This document shows, piece after piece, positions 17,984 through 27,142 of a stretch of DNA of 64,000 nt. A model generated the notes under the pieces. That model saw only the letters and a list, made by a program, of their open reading frames with translations, had not been told where the DNA came from and did not search any database. Source of the stretch: Alistipes putredinis DSM 17216. GTDB lineage: Bacteria > Bacteroidota > Bacteroidia > Bacteroidales > Rikenellaceae. The DNA is taken from positions 618,013-682,012 of the forward strand of contig NZ_DS499577.1 of NCBI RefSeq assembly GCF_000154465.1, in the 5' to 3' direction. Each line of letters starts with the position of its first letter. Within the stretch, counting starts at the first letter, position 1. The position numbers were made by a program, and so were the translations under genes.

Positions 17984-17985
17984 GG

Positions 17986-19215
17986 TCAGTCGATGCTTCG
18001 GAGGTTATACTTGGTGATTTCGGCCAGGAAATGTTGCTGGCGTTCGTCTTCGGGGTCGTAGTCCAGGCCGTCGGCTTTGCGGGCCTCCCAGACTTTCATA
18101 TAAAGGGGTTTGGAGCGGGTCGGCGGACGATTGACGATTTCGAGCGACGAGGGGTCGGCGCCGAGGATGCGTCCGATGATTTCGCGGATCGGCTCCAGCA
18201 GCTCGGCCTGTTCGCCCAGGATGACCGTGTTGAGGGCGATTTCGTATTCGTGCAGGATGCGTTCGGCGCTGAAGCCCGAGGCGTAGTCCAGTCCGCTCAG
18301 GGTCCGGAACCACGAATGGGCGACCACGATGTCCGAAGTGGCCTGTTCGTGCAGCGACCGCCAGTCGCCTTCGTTCTGCGAGGCGATGGGGATGAAGCGC
18401 GAGTGGTCCTCTGCAGCCCCTTCGCGCAGTACGAACATCACCTGCCCGGGGTTGCCGGCGAATTTCTCCTCGGCCGTGCGCATGATCCGTTCGGCCTGCG
18501 CCTCGTCGTCCATCGTGCTGTCGAGCATCATCACGCCCGAGAGTTGGAACGAGTTGTCGAGCCGCGAGATATTCCAGCGGTCGGTCTTGTAGGCGATGGC
18601 CGACACGCCGAACCCGGCGATGTAGGGCGGTACGCCGTAGTGCTCGAACATCGGTTCGTAGTCCTTGTAGTGGACGATCGCGCGGAGCGTGCCGTCGTCC
18701 TGCCGTTCGAAAAGCGGGTAGAGGGGCAGCGTGCGGGCGTCCGCAGCCGAGAAACGGGACCAGTCGTGGTGGAGCAGGATGTGCCGTGAGTCTTTGGCTA
18801 CGCGGCAGCGCGAGGCGTCCTGATGGTAGAGGGCCAGGAACGAGTGCTTTTCGTCGGTGACGACTTCCAGGAAGGCGTTGCCGAAGAGCGACTTGTCGAA
18901 GGACAGCTTGCTGCATACCTGCCGCAGGGATTCGCCCGATCCATTGACTTGCGCGACGAAGGCGCCCAGCAGGGGGACTTCCGGATCGAACGTGAAGCCT
19001 TTGCCGGAGATGTAGTCGGCCTTGTCGTTGATGATGCGGCGGTGCGTGGTCGAGCGGCGCGACATAAGGGCCAGGGCTGTGGGGAAGAGGTTGTCGTCGC
19101 CCCAGCGCCAGAATTTGTCGCTTTCGACCCGTGCGGCGCCGAGCGTGAGGTAGGGGTCGTCGCGGCGGACGGCCTTCATCAGCGCCGTTTTCTTGAGTTT
19201 CTGTTTCGTGTTCAT
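17986..19215 (-). CDS. Phage portal-like protein
   Basis: The 409-residue protein has the general pattern of phage portal proteins: an N-terminal segment with DDNLFPTALALMSRRSTTHRR, a body containing ISRLDNSFQLSGVMMLDS, then LLEPIREIIGRILG near the C-terminus. Portals form the ring through which DNA enters the capsid. The start at 19215 is the first ATG after the terminator-like hairpin at 19234-19268, so transcription may read through that hairpin or come from an unseen promoter. The gene is intact in length. Confidence 0.7.
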   Translation of the reverse strand: MNTKQKLKKTALMKAVRRDDPYLTLGAARVESDKFWRWGDDNLFPTALALMSRRSTTHRRIINDKADYISGKGFTFDPEVPLLGAFVAQVNGSGESLRQVCSKLSFDKSLFGNAFLEVVTDEKHSFLALYHQDASRCRVAKDSRHILLHHDWSRFSAADARTLPLYPLFERQDDGTLRAIVHYKDYEPMFEHYGVPPYIAGFGVSAIAYKTDRWNISRLDNSFQLSGVMMLDSTMDDEAQAERIMRTAEEKFAGNPGQVMFVLREGAAEDHSRFIPIASQNEGDWRSLHEQATSDIVVAHSWFRTLSGLDYASGFSAERILHEYEIALNTVILGEQAELLEPIREIIGRILGADPSSLEIVNRPPTRSKPLYMKVWEARKADGLDYDPEDERQQHFLAEITKYNLRSID

Positions 19216-19233
19216 GGGTATTGGTTTGAAAAA

Positions 19234-19268
19234 CAGAGGCTGCCGGACGGGTTGCCGGACAGCCTCTG
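19234..19268 (-). terminator. Terminator-like hairpin inside the phage block
   Basis: On the minus strand a strong stem (19255-19268 with 19234-19246, one bulged base) is followed directly by a run of T. It lies 4 bases after the stop of the 167-residue protein gene and before the portal-like gene. Confidence 0.75.
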
Positions 19269-19272
19269 TCGG

Positions 19273-19776
19273 TTATTGTTCCCGGATGGGCGGTGCCGGG
19301 GCCGTATCCTCGCCGGCCAGCGTCAGGACGAGGACGGGACGTGCGGCGAATTTCGTTTGGGATTCGTACCGGATCTCCGTGAGCCGCAGGGGTTGCTCGG
19401 CTCCGAATTTTTCCGACCTTCCCGCCAGCAGGAAGACGCCCGATGCGGTTTCGATGCGGGCGACCGTGCCTTCGGTCGCGAGCCGTGCGAGCTGTCGTTC
19501 GCCGAGGCGGTCCCGGATTTCTTCGGGATCGGCGACCAGCGTGAGCGTATGGCGGAAGCGCGGAGGTCCGTCCGGATTCAGGTTCTCTTCCCGGAACGAC
19601 GAGGACTGTTCCAGGATCAGCCATTGATCGGCCGATGCCCCCGCTCGCAGCGTCAGCCCTGTGCAGCAGCCGTCGCCGTAGGTGGCCGATACGATGTCGG
19701 AGGCCGGGATCAGCCAGACGGCTTCGATGCCTCCCGCAGGCTTTAGGGGCCGGGCGTAGGGAGTGGTTCCGGACAT
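19273..19776 (-). CDS. Phage-block protein of unknown function
   Basis: The ATG at 19776 (MSGTTPYARPLKPAGGIEAVW) gives 167 residues and begins 2 bases after the capsid gene stop, so the longer open frame (to 19881), overlapping capsid codons, is rejected. The protein looks beta-rich without membrane segments or known motifs. Its place between capsid-like and portal-like genes suggests a head-associated or tail-associated structural role. A terminator-like hairpin follows it. Confidence 0.55.
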   Translation of the reverse strand: MSGTTPYARPLKPAGGIEAVWLIPASDIVSATYGDGCCTGLTLRAGASADQWLILEQSSSFREENLNPDGPPRFRHTLTLVADPEEIRDRLGERQLARLATEGTVARIETASGVFLLAGRSEKFGAEQPLRLTEIRYESQTKFAARPVLVLTLAGEDTAPAPPIREQ

Positions 19777-19778
19777 GG

Positions 19779-20768
19779 TCAGATGCGCGATGCGAATGCG
19801 ACCAGTCCTTCGTCGAGCACGTCGCAGCCGGCCATGAAGACGGCGCGCTGGCGGTTCTCCATTTCGTCGGGGTTGTACCACATGCGGATTTCGTTGCCGG
19901 GGAAGTCGGCCGTATTGACGGCCAGCACCAGGTTGCGGCGGTCGGTCAGGATGCAGAACGACTTGGGTACGGGCGACGAAGAACTCAGTTTGGCCAGGTA
20001 GGACGAGATGCGCAGATCCACGACGGGAATGCCGTGATACAGCAGGTTTTGACGGCCGTTGATATAGTCGGTGTAGGCACCGTCCGTGCTCATGCTGTCG
20101 AGGTGCTTCTCGTAGGCGCTGTAAACGTCCGACGAAACGAAGAAGGCCAGTTGCCCCTCGGCTTTAAGGTCTTTCAGGCGTTCGTCCGCATTTTTCCAGA
20201 GATCGTCGAACATGGCGACCGAGTTGGCCGGTGTGTTCATGGCGTCCGTTTCGTAATTGTAGGTATAGACCTTGTTGTTGTTCGAGTAGGTGGCGATGGT
20301 TTTGAGAAAGCCGTCGAAGGTGTTCGCGCCGCTTTCGGCCGACGTGTCGCCCACCCACATCGTCGAGCGGATGCTTTCGGCGATGGCCTGTTTGAAGAGC
20401 GTGGTTTCGGCCTCTTCGAGTTCGGTGCCCGTGAGATCCTCCATATTGACCTCGGGACGGTTGGTAATCAGCTCATAGACCAGCGAGAAGTAGTCTGCGG
20501 CCGAGTAGCCCAGTTCGGCTTTCACGCGGTTGAGAGGGATGGTTTTCTGGAGTTTTTTCGAGCCGGCGCCGCCGCTCCAGCCTGCTGCGGTGAATTTTTG
20601 CAGGATGTCGGTTTTGGGCTCCCACATCTGCACCGTCGTCGGTACGGGCATGTTGTAAAGGACGCGGACGCCCAGGTCGATGGCCGAAGGACCGCTCAGC
20701 ATCGGGCGGAAAAAGATCGTTTCGAGGTTTTTGCCGGTGTAGGTTTTGGCATTTTCGAGTGCGCTCAT
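19779..20768 (-). CDS. Phage major capsid-like protein
   Basis: The 329-residue protein resembles HK97-type capsid proteins in size and composition: an N-terminal arm, ELEEAETTLFKQAIAESIR, a long domain with LAFFVSSDVYSAYEKHL and GIPVVDLRISSYL, and a C-terminal segment with AVFMAGCDVLDEGLVAF. The gene next to it encodes a ClpP-like protease, the usual partner in capsid maturation. No separate scaffold gene is visible. The start at 20768 fits the conserved-looking N-terminus. Confidence 0.7.
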   Translation of the reverse strand: MSALENAKTYTGKNLETIFFRPMLSGPSAIDLGVRVLYNMPVPTTVQMWEPKTDILQKFTAAGWSGGAGSKKLQKTIPLNRVKAELGYSAADYFSLVYELITNRPEVNMEDLTGTELEEAETTLFKQAIAESIRSTMWVGDTSAESGANTFDGFLKTIATYSNNNKVYTYNYETDAMNTPANSVAMFDDLWKNADERLKDLKAEGQLAFFVSSDVYSAYEKHLDSMSTDGAYTDYINGRQNLLYHGIPVVDLRISSYLAKLSSSSPVPKSFCILTDRRNLVLAVNTADFPGNEIRMWYNPDEMENRQRAVFMAGCDVLDEGLVAFASRI

Positions 20769-20886
20769 AAGATAATTTGATTTTTGGTGATTGAATGGGT
20801 TGTTCGAACGAATGGAATCGGTTCGGGTGTAGCAGTTTTGCGGAGGGTGTCCGAAGGCGGGGCGCCGGATCCTCAGCGGGCGGGTT

Positions 20887-21768
20887 TTACCGGATCAGTT
20901 GCTTTGCATCTTCGGCATAGGCTCGCTGGTTGGCCGAGGGAGTCGTTTCTCCGATCGACGGATCTTCGCGGGGGAGCGTGCGGGTCGGAGCCGCGAATTG
21001 CTGGCCTTCGTGCAGGGCGAGTTCCGAAGTGCGGGGGCCGGACCCTTTTTCCGGGTCGCCGAAATGGAGGATGTTGCGGTCGGGGGGAAGGGCGTCTGCC
21101 GGACGGACGAGTCCCAGCTTGCCGAGCAGCTTGCGCCATTGTCCGGCCGGCGTCGCCTGTGCCGCAGGCGTTTTTTCCGTAGCGGCGGGTTCGATGATCC
21201 GATCGACGAGTCCGGCGGCGAGTGCCTCCTGCGGAGAGAGCCAGCGGCCGGAGCCGTTGTTTTCGGCCATCAGGAGGGTGAACTCCTCCGGAGTGCGGCC
21301 AGAACGGGCGGCATAGACCTCCGCCAGGCGTGCGTCGGTTTTGCGGAGCAGGTCGATGCGGGTCGCAAGCTCTTCGGCATTGCCTTCGGCGGTGCAGATC
21401 GAATTGTGGATCAGGTAGAGGGCGTGGGCCGATATTTCGCGGCATCCCTCCGATGCGGCCTGTGCGATGACTGTGGCCGCCGAAGCCGTATAGCCGTAGC
21501 AGCGGGTGACGATGTGTCCGTCGAGCGACGAGAGGGCCTCGTAGATCAGCAGGGCGTCGTTTACGTCGCCGCCCGTCGAGCGGATATTGACGACGATTTC
21601 CGGGGCGTCGATTTCGCGCAGCCGGTCGAGGCTGTCCCGGAATTTTTCGTAGGTGGCTACGCGCGACGAGGGTTGGTCGAACTGCCACTCCTCGGGGACG
21701 CCGATCACCCCTTCGATGTCCACGAAGCAGGTGTCGTTGCGGTTGGTGATTTGAATGTCGGATTGCAT
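20887..21768 (-). CDS. ClpP-like (S14) prohead protease
   Basis: The ATG at 21768 (MQSDIQITNRNDTCFVDIEG) gives 293 residues; the open frame to 22524 runs into the previous gene in another frame and is rejected. The ClpP fold is clear: NIRSTGGDVNDALLIYEAL, then GYTASAATVIAQAA with the nucleophile S96, and ALYLIHNSI with H121. The third acid of the triad is not obvious (MAENNGSGRWLS region). In phages such proteases trim capsid proteins during head assembly. A basic, proline-rich tail after residue about 195 may be a scaffold-like extension. Confidence 0.8.
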   Translation of the reverse strand: MQSDIQITNRNDTCFVDIEGVIGVPEEWQFDQPSSRVATYEKFRDSLDRLREIDAPEIVVNIRSTGGDVNDALLIYEALSSLDGHIVTRCYGYTASAATVIAQAASEGCREISAHALYLIHNSICTAEGNAEELATRIDLLRKTDARLAEVYAARSGRTPEEFTLLMAENNGSGRWLSPQEALAAGLVDRIIEPAATEKTPAAQATPAGQWRKLLGKLGLVRPADALPPDRNILHFGDPEKGSGPRTSELALHEGQQFAAPTRTLPREDPSIGETTPSANQRAYAEDAKQLIR

Positions 21769-21955
21769 GGAAAGTTGTTTTTTGCCGGCTCGCTCGCCGG
21801 CGTTCGGAATGGGGTTGGCTGTGGGCGGGATCGTTGCGGTTTCGCGGCGTCCCCGCTCCGGCAGGAGGGTTGGGCGGATTTTCGAGGAGTGCATCCCGTG
21901 AGAGTGCGGGGAGTCGTACGGCTGCGGTCCGCGCGGATGAAGGACGGTCGAAGGG

Positions 21956-24331
21956 CTATCCGTTGGGCAGACGGGTGAAGGTGCAGCGGGTCGAGGCGGC
22001 CGAGGGGTCGTAACCCTCGATGCGGCGGAGCGTGCAGCGGATCTCTTCGCCGCCGATGCGGAACAGGAACGTCGAGGCGATGCAGGGGGCGAGGCGCTGT
22101 ATCTGAAAGAGCCGTTCGATGTCGCACGGTTCGAGCCGCAGGTGGAGCGTGAGGTGCTGGCAGAGTTTCTCCTGTTCGGCCTGGGTGTCGTAGAAGCGGT
22201 GCAGTCCCTGTTGTCCGTCCCGGTCTTCGAAGCAGAGCGTGAACCCGTTGTCGGGATCGTTACGGTGGAATGCGGCCAGGGGGTAGCTGTCTCCGGTGGA
22301 AGGATAGCCCCAGCGCTCGCCGGCGGGCAGGGGCTGCATGCCGCAGTAGCGGACGATGCGGGGCGTGAAACTGTTCCGGTCGGTGGTGTCCGGGGCGTCG
22401 CGGTCGCCGACCCGCAGGACGAGGGCCGAAGGTGCATCCGCATAACATTCCGTTTCGCTGACCGTCGGCGAGAAGAAGGGGTTGGCGAGGTTTCTTTCCC
22501 GGTCGATCGCCGCCGCCGAGTCATTGACCAGACGCCACTGGCCGAAGGGCTCTTCCAGGGTCGCGTTCAGCCGGGTCACCGCACCGTCCGCCTCCCGGTA
22601 CTTGTAGATGCGGACACGTTCCGCATCCTGTGCCGCATCGCCCAGCAGGATCGGCTGCGAGCGGTCGATCCGGGAGCTCCAGTCGAAGGTCTGGCCGAGG
22701 CGGTAGAAGTCGTCGGCCGGTTCGACGTAAACCGTGCGGGTTTCCTCGTCGGTGTAAAAGCGCAGATTGAACAGGTGCCGCAGGGCGTCGAGTACGACCC
22801 ATTTGCGGACGCGGTGCCGGGCGACGTCCTCGAAAGAGATCGGGGTGTTCAGACCGGGTGCGCCGGTGAAGTCGGGGCGCAGGGTGCATTGGCGGCTCAG
22901 GGAGAATTTCATCCCCGGTTCCGCACCGTAGAAATAGATGGTCGAGAAGGTTTTGGGCGAGGTCGGCGTGACAGTTACCGGGTTGGTACGGACGGTCATT
23001 TCCACTTCGGTCTGTCCGGTTTCTCCGATGTAGCCGTCGTAGAGTGCCCAATCTCCGGTGTAGGTCGTGTAGGTCGTGCTTCCGGCGGCTTTGCAGAGCA
23101 GTACCGGGGCCGTGACGGTCGAGCCGGAAGGGGTCGTGACCAGAGCCGACCGCGAATCGAACTCTCCGATTGCGTGCCCGGCCGTGCCGTTGACGGTGCA
23201 GGTGAGGCGGTAGGAGTTTCCTTCGGTGTGGTTGAACACGATGGCACGGTACTGGAAGGCGGGTTTGGTCGAGTTTCTGCGGTCGGCGTAGCGGTTTGCG
23301 AGGGCGCCCTGTACCTCGGTGCCGTCGCCCAGGTAGAAGGAGTCGATTCCTTTGAGGCGGTTGCGGTCGAGGATGCGGTGGTCGGTGATGTAGCGGATGT
23401 GGTATTCGAAGGCTACCGTCACCGAGGTCATGGGCCTGAAGACGATCTCCCCGTCTTCGACGGTGAAGCAGTGGTTGTTCGAAAAGACATCGGTGAGGGT
23501 TTCTCCCAGATCGTTTTGGTCGTTCGGATTGACCGTTTCGACGAAATTGCCTACCGAGTTGATCGACTTGTAGGGGTTGGCGTACACACGGCCGTCGCTG
23601 TTCGCCGTCGTCGCCGCCGTCGTCGTACGCCGGGCCAGGAAATCCATGTGGTTCCGCAGGGCGTTCGTGTCGCGCGAGGAATAGGCGCCGCTCAGGTAGA
23701 GCGAGCGGAAAAATTCGCCGTTCAGAAAATCGCTTTCAAGGGTGTAGCCCGCTTCGGAAAAGAGTGTCTGCACGACGGTTGCAGCCGAAATGAACGGGTG
23801 GTAGTCGTCCACGGAGAGGAATCGTTCTACGGGAATCAGTTCGACCGACGACAGTTCGGGGGTGTATTCGTCGCGGCATACCGGGAAGAATTTGACCGGG
23901 GTGTTGTTGGTCCAGGTCTGGCGGATCATCGTGGGCGTGAGCCGTCCCGAGAAGGAGATGCCGAGGGTGTTGAACATCTCCGCAGCGGCTTGCCGGGCCC
24001 ATTCGGAGGTGCCGCTGCGGATCTCTATCAGATACCCCTCCGGGTCGGAGTCGTACGCTGCCGAGAGCAGCCGGACGGAGCCTTGCAGCAGTTTGGCCTC
24101 TCCGTCGCTCAAAACGGCCGTGTGCTGCGCGGCATTGAAGCGCTGGCCCGTGTAAGGCTCGGCGGCGAATCCGAAAATGCGGTCGTTGGTCCGGGTTGCC
24201 GGCAGCCGCAGTCGGAGGGCGTGCCCTTTGTTTCCGCTTCGCACGTCGGCGAGATCCTGGGCATCGTAGTCGAGGGCGATGCGCTGCGACGGGTCGAGGT
24301 CGCAGGGAATTTGGTCGATAGTGAGTTTCAT
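21956..24331 (-). CDS. Large tail/baseplate-like phage protein
   Basis: The ATG at 24331 (MKLTIDQIPCDLDPSQRIAL) gives 791 residues. Its start overlaps the previous gene's stop as ATGA, indicating translational coupling; the 1377-residue open frame that continues upstream is an artefact of GC-rich codon bias. The protein looks beta-rich with repeated aromatic and threonine stretches, as in distal tail or baseplate hub proteins. No enzymatic motif was recognised. A 187-base gap follows before the protease gene. Confidence 0.55.
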   Translation of the reverse strand: MKLTIDQIPCDLDPSQRIALDYDAQDLADVRSGNKGHALRLRLPATRTNDRIFGFAAEPYTGQRFNAAQHTAVLSDGEAKLLQGSVRLLSAAYDSDPEGYLIEIRSGTSEWARQAAAEMFNTLGISFSGRLTPTMIRQTWTNNTPVKFFPVCRDEYTPELSSVELIPVERFLSVDDYHPFISAATVVQTLFSEAGYTLESDFLNGEFFRSLYLSGAYSSRDTNALRNHMDFLARRTTTAATTANSDGRVYANPYKSINSVGNFVETVNPNDQNDLGETLTDVFSNNHCFTVEDGEIVFRPMTSVTVAFEYHIRYITDHRILDRNRLKGIDSFYLGDGTEVQGALANRYADRRNSTKPAFQYRAIVFNHTEGNSYRLTCTVNGTAGHAIGEFDSRSALVTTPSGSTVTAPVLLCKAAGSTTYTTYTGDWALYDGYIGETGQTEVEMTVRTNPVTVTPTSPKTFSTIYFYGAEPGMKFSLSRQCTLRPDFTGAPGLNTPISFEDVARHRVRKWVVLDALRHLFNLRFYTDEETRTVYVEPADDFYRLGQTFDWSSRIDRSQPILLGDAAQDAERVRIYKYREADGAVTRLNATLEEPFGQWRLVNDSAAAIDRERNLANPFFSPTVSETECYADAPSALVLRVGDRDAPDTTDRNSFTPRIVRYCGMQPLPAGERWGYPSTGDSYPLAAFHRNDPDNGFTLCFEDRDGQQGLHRFYDTQAEQEKLCQHLTLHLRLEPCDIERLFQIQRLAPCIASTFLFRIGGEEIRCTLRRIEGYDPSAASTRCTFTRLPNG

Positions 24332-25287
24332 AGGCAGCGGGTTTCTTGTCGGGGACGCAGGCTGATTTCGATACAGCCCAGGGAGCCGTGCCGGCCGATC
24401 GTCTGCTCCCGGGTCAGGATGTCCACCTCTTCGTATTTGTCGCCGTCGATCTTCCAGACTTGGGGCGATGCGGCGATTTCGGCCAGCGCTTCGATAACGG
24501 CGGCGGGTTCGAAGGCCGAGGCGAGGGTCGTCGTCCGTTCGTCGCGGATACTGATATCTTCGTAGCCCGCGTCGTCGGTGAGTACCTGTTCCTTGCGGAT
24601 TTTCTGGACGACGCTTTTCACCACCGGAAAAGTGTAGTGTTCGATCGAACCTGCACGGCTTCGCCAGGCGATACGGCATCCTTCGTCGCATTTCGGAACG
24701 ACCGTGTAGCCGATTTCCGCTACGGTCTGCCCGGCGGTGGCGATCCGGACGGTGATCGTGCCGACCGAGGGCAGAAAACTTCGGGTGTTGAGCCGGAAGA
24801 GGGTCAGCTCCTCCCCTCCGATCGCATTGTACGTAAGAGCTTCTGCCGTAATGTCGCTCGTGACCGTTACGGTGTGCTGGCCCGGGATGCAGCAGGTGAT
24901 TTCGTCGCTTTCGCCGTAGGCGATGATGCGGTGCGAAGGCATCGTCGTCAGAATCCGGGACGGTTTCACGGAGTCGTGTGCCGCGACGAAGGTCCGGACT
25001 TCGGAGTAGGTCGTTCCGACGGCCAGTTGCACCGAAGCGCTCCGGCTTTCCGAATTGCAGAATCCGGTCATGCCGGACGAGGGGACGAAGCGAATGTTTT
25101 TCCGGACCATCGGGGCGATGTTCAGGGTGCCGGTCGGGGTGTTGTAAAACCGTTTGGAGCCGATCCTGGAGCCGTCCCTGGTGCTGAGTATTTCCAGAAA
25201 CAGTTCCGTTTCCGCCGCGTTGGAGAACGTGTAGGCGAGCGGGCCGAATACGGAGGAAAACATCTCCGGCAGAGAGGTGAATGTCAT
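24328..25287 (-). CDS. Phage-block protein, tail-associated (unknown)
   Basis: The ATG at 25287 (MTFTSLPEMFSSVFGPLAYTF) gives 319 residues; the open frame to 25407 has no support. It contains an early segment reading FSNAAETELFLEIL and a later beta-rich part with many T and V residues, compatible with an immunoglobulin-like or tail-fibre-like structure. Overlap by ATGA with the 791-residue gene suggests the two products act together. I do not recognise a specific family. Confidence 0.5.
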   Translation of the reverse strand: MTFTSLPEMFSSVFGPLAYTFSNAAETELFLEILSTRDGSRIGSKRFYNTPTGTLNIAPMVRKNIRFVPSSGMTGFCNSESRSASVQLAVGTTYSEVRTFVAAHDSVKPSRILTTMPSHRIIAYGESDEITCCIPGQHTVTVTSDITAEALTYNAIGGEELTLFRLNTRSFLPSVGTITVRIATAGQTVAEIGYTVVPKCDEGCRIAWRSRAGSIEHYTFPVVKSVVQKIRKEQVLTDDAGYEDISIRDERTTTLASAFEPAAVIEALAEIAASPQVWKIDGDKYEEVDILTREQTIGRHGSLGCIEISLRPRQETRCL

Positions 25288-25446
25288 GTGAAAACGGGTT
25301 TGGAAGTGGATGATTGTGTGCGGTCCGAGATACCGTGCGGTCGCCGGTGTCGGGGCTGTGGGCGGAGTCGTGCCCTTCGTTTTTTTCGAAAGATGCGGAG
25401 GCGGCATCGGAAAGGCCGATGGCTGCTGTGCGGGGTGTCCGGGTGC

Positions 25447-25851
25447 CTAAAAACAGATGATGACGTCGGCTTTGGCCGTTTGGGAGATTTCTCCGTGCGG
25501 GGTGTAGGCTCCCGATCCGGGTTGGACGGTGAGGTTTTCGACGGCTATGACCTTCGGGTCGGTGCTTAACTGGGTGAAGAGATCGAAGAGTTGCAGTTCC
25601 GTTTGGCTCCATACCTCGTTGCGCCGTTCGGACGAGAGCTTTGCCCCGGGGTGCAGCAGCCGCAGTTCGACGCTGTAGGTCGCACGTCCGTGCAGACGGC
25701 CTTCGACCTCCTTGAGCCGGATGGGTGGAAGCCAGGCTGCGGGCAGCAGGACGATCTCGCGCGGGGTGCGGTCGTCGGTATCGGTGTGGATCGTGTAGCC
25801 ATACACGCCTGCGAGCTCCCGGATCGCACGGGTGAGATAGGTGCGGTTCAT
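25447..25851 (-). CDS. Phage-block small protein (minor tail-like)
   Basis: The 134-residue protein (MNRTYLTRAIRELAGVYGYT) is the first gene of the phage block in transcription order. Size and predicted mixed alpha/beta character fit tail-completion or minor tail proteins, but no motif is decisive. The DNA before it carries four TTGAAAA repeats that might be an operator. Confidence 0.5.
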   Translation of the reverse strand: MNRTYLTRAIRELAGVYGYTIHTDTDDRTPREIVLLPAAWLPPIRLKEVEGRLHGRATYSVELRLLHPGAKLSSERRNEVWSQTELQLFDLFTQLSTDPKVIAVENLTVQPGSGAYTPHGEISQTAKADVIICF

Positions 25852-26272
25852 GTTGAAAAAGTTTTGATAAAATGTTTACAGATATTGAAAAGTCTGGATA
25901 ATTTCCTGACAACAGAATTGTTGCGATTGTTGAAAAGGTCGGAAATATCCTGAGGCCGTCTGTTGAAAAGCGGATTTGTCGGGACAAATATAAACAATCC
26001 GAATACCCCTTGTCAAGAGATTCGACCCGGAATAATTTCGATCTGCGGCAAATAAAGTCGGTGGATAATTTGTTCGGACTGGGGTTCAATCTGTTGCGGT
26101 GACGGTCGCAGCGGTCTAATTTGGCCTTGAAAATTGGATATTTGAAATATAATAGCTACTTTTGCTCCGTAATATCTTCGTGAAGCCGGAGTCTTCCGGC
26201 CGAAAAGTGGAAAATATCCGTATCTTCCACGGCGGCGAAGAGCGAAGTTCAACGAAAAATTCAACGATATGG
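25852..26272. repeat. Intergenic region with four spaced TTGAAAA repeats
   Basis: The 421 bases before mqnA contain TTGAAAA at 25853, 25884, 25930 and 25963 (plus strand), mostly in the wider form GTTGAAAAG. Spacings are 31, 46 and 33 bases. They lie just upstream of the first phage-block gene on the minus strand and could be binding sites of a regulator. The right part holds the mqnA promoter. No gene was recognised. Confidence 0.5.
26134..26164 (+). promoter_or_regulatory. Consensus promoter of mqnA
   Basis: TTG (26134-26136), a 20-base spacer and TACTTTTG (26157-26164) match the Bacteroidota promoter. The leader to the mqnA start is about 100 bases. Confidence 0.7.
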
Positions 26273-27046
26273 ATGATGGTGTCGGTTCCAAGCATAGCGG
26301 CAGTGTCGTATCTCAATACGATACCATTCATCTACGGTATCCGCCACGAAGGTAACTTTCGTGCCGATCTGTTGTTGTCCCCTCCTTCCGAGTGTACGAA
26401 AAACTACGTCGAAGGGCGTGCCGATCTGGCGCTGCTTCCGGCTGCCGCCGTTCCCTCGCTCAAATCGACGGATGTGATTACCGAATATTGCATCGGAGCC
26501 GTCGGCCCCGTGCGAACCGTCGTGCTGTTGAGCGACGGCCCGGTTTCCGAGGTTCGGCGCGTCTTTCTCGATCCCCACTCCCAGACCTCCGTGCAACTGG
26601 TCGGTTATCTGGCCGCCCATCGTTGGAAAATCGCTCCCGAATGGTACTCTCTGGATGACTACGAACAGCTTCGTCATGCGCAGGAGGGGGACGCTTTCCT
26701 GTTGATCGGGGACAAGGTGTTCGATCACGAGGAGAAGTTCCGCTATAAATACGATTTGGCTGCCGAATGGCAGGCCGCGACCAAACTGCCCTTCGCCTTT
26801 GCTGTCTGGGTGGCTCGCAAGGGAACGCCCTACGAAGTCATCGAATCGTTGCAGCATGCCCTCACGTTCGGTTTGGAACATACCTACGAAGCGATCCTCG
26901 AAGCGGGATTCGACAAAAAGCCGTACGATGCCTATGAATATTTGACGCGTAATATCGACTATATCTTCGATAATCAAAAGCGCCGGGCCCTTCAGAAGTT
27001 CTGGGATTCGGGACTCAAGGTGTCGCCCCGTGTAAATCCCGGCTGA
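26273..27046 (+). CDS. mqnA: Chorismate dehydratase MqnA (futalosine menaquinone pathway)
   Basis: The product (257 residues from the ATG at 26273, or 256 from the next ATG) starts with the family pattern SIAAVSYLNTIPFIYGI. It resembles periplasmic-binding-type folds used by MqnA and contains RADLALLPAAAVP and a segment LLIGDKVF seen in MqnA. The enzyme dehydrates chorismate to 3-[(1-carboxyvinyl)oxy]benzoate, the first step of the futalosine route; mqnE, the next step, is at 35623. The longer open frame from 26162 overlaps the promoter and is rejected. corA follows after 96 bases. Confidence 0.9.
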   Translation: MMVSVPSIAAVSYLNTIPFIYGIRHEGNFRADLLLSPPSECTKNYVEGRADLALLPAAAVPSLKSTDVITEYCIGAVGPVRTVVLLSDGPVSEVRRVFLDPHSQTSVQLVGYLAAHRWKIAPEWYSLDDYEQLRHAQEGDAFLLIGDKVFDHEEKFRYKYDLAAEWQAATKLPFAFAVWVARKGTPYEVIESLQHALTFGLEHTYEAILEAGFDKKPYDAYEYLTRNIDYIFDNQKRRALQKFWDSGLKVSPRVNPG

Positions 27047-27142
27047 AGGGAGTAGGCAGGGCTCATGCCGCCGGGCGGCCCCCTGTCTTGACCAGTTCAC
27101 GCAGAAAGCAACCCGGGGAACCGGATTAATACAGGGTGCTTT

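Larger units (their letters stand above)
17510..25851 (-). mobile_element. Partial prophage block of structural genes
   Basis: Eight consecutive minus-strand genes encode a small tail-associated protein, two large tail/baseplate-like proteins, a ClpP-like protease, a capsid-like protein, a 167-residue protein, a portal-like protein and a connector-like protein. In transcription order the tail-like genes come first and portal comes after capsid, unlike the usual terminase-portal-protease-capsid order. No terminase, tape measure, tail tube, integrase, repressor or lysis gene is present, and no attachment repeats were found. Base composition is like the host, suggesting long residence. It is either a defective prophage or a domesticated particle locus. 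Confidence 0.75.

Noticed and set aside
21956..26089. A 1377-codon open frame on the minus strand
   Set aside because: Only the part from 24331 downward looks like protein; upstream it overlaps two other phage-block genes (24328-25287 and 25447-25851) in a different frame and is rich in R and P from GC-biased codons.
17303..26272. Attachment-site repeats flanking the phage block
   Set aside because: I compared 17303-17509 with 25852-26272 and found no direct repeat long enough to be an att site.
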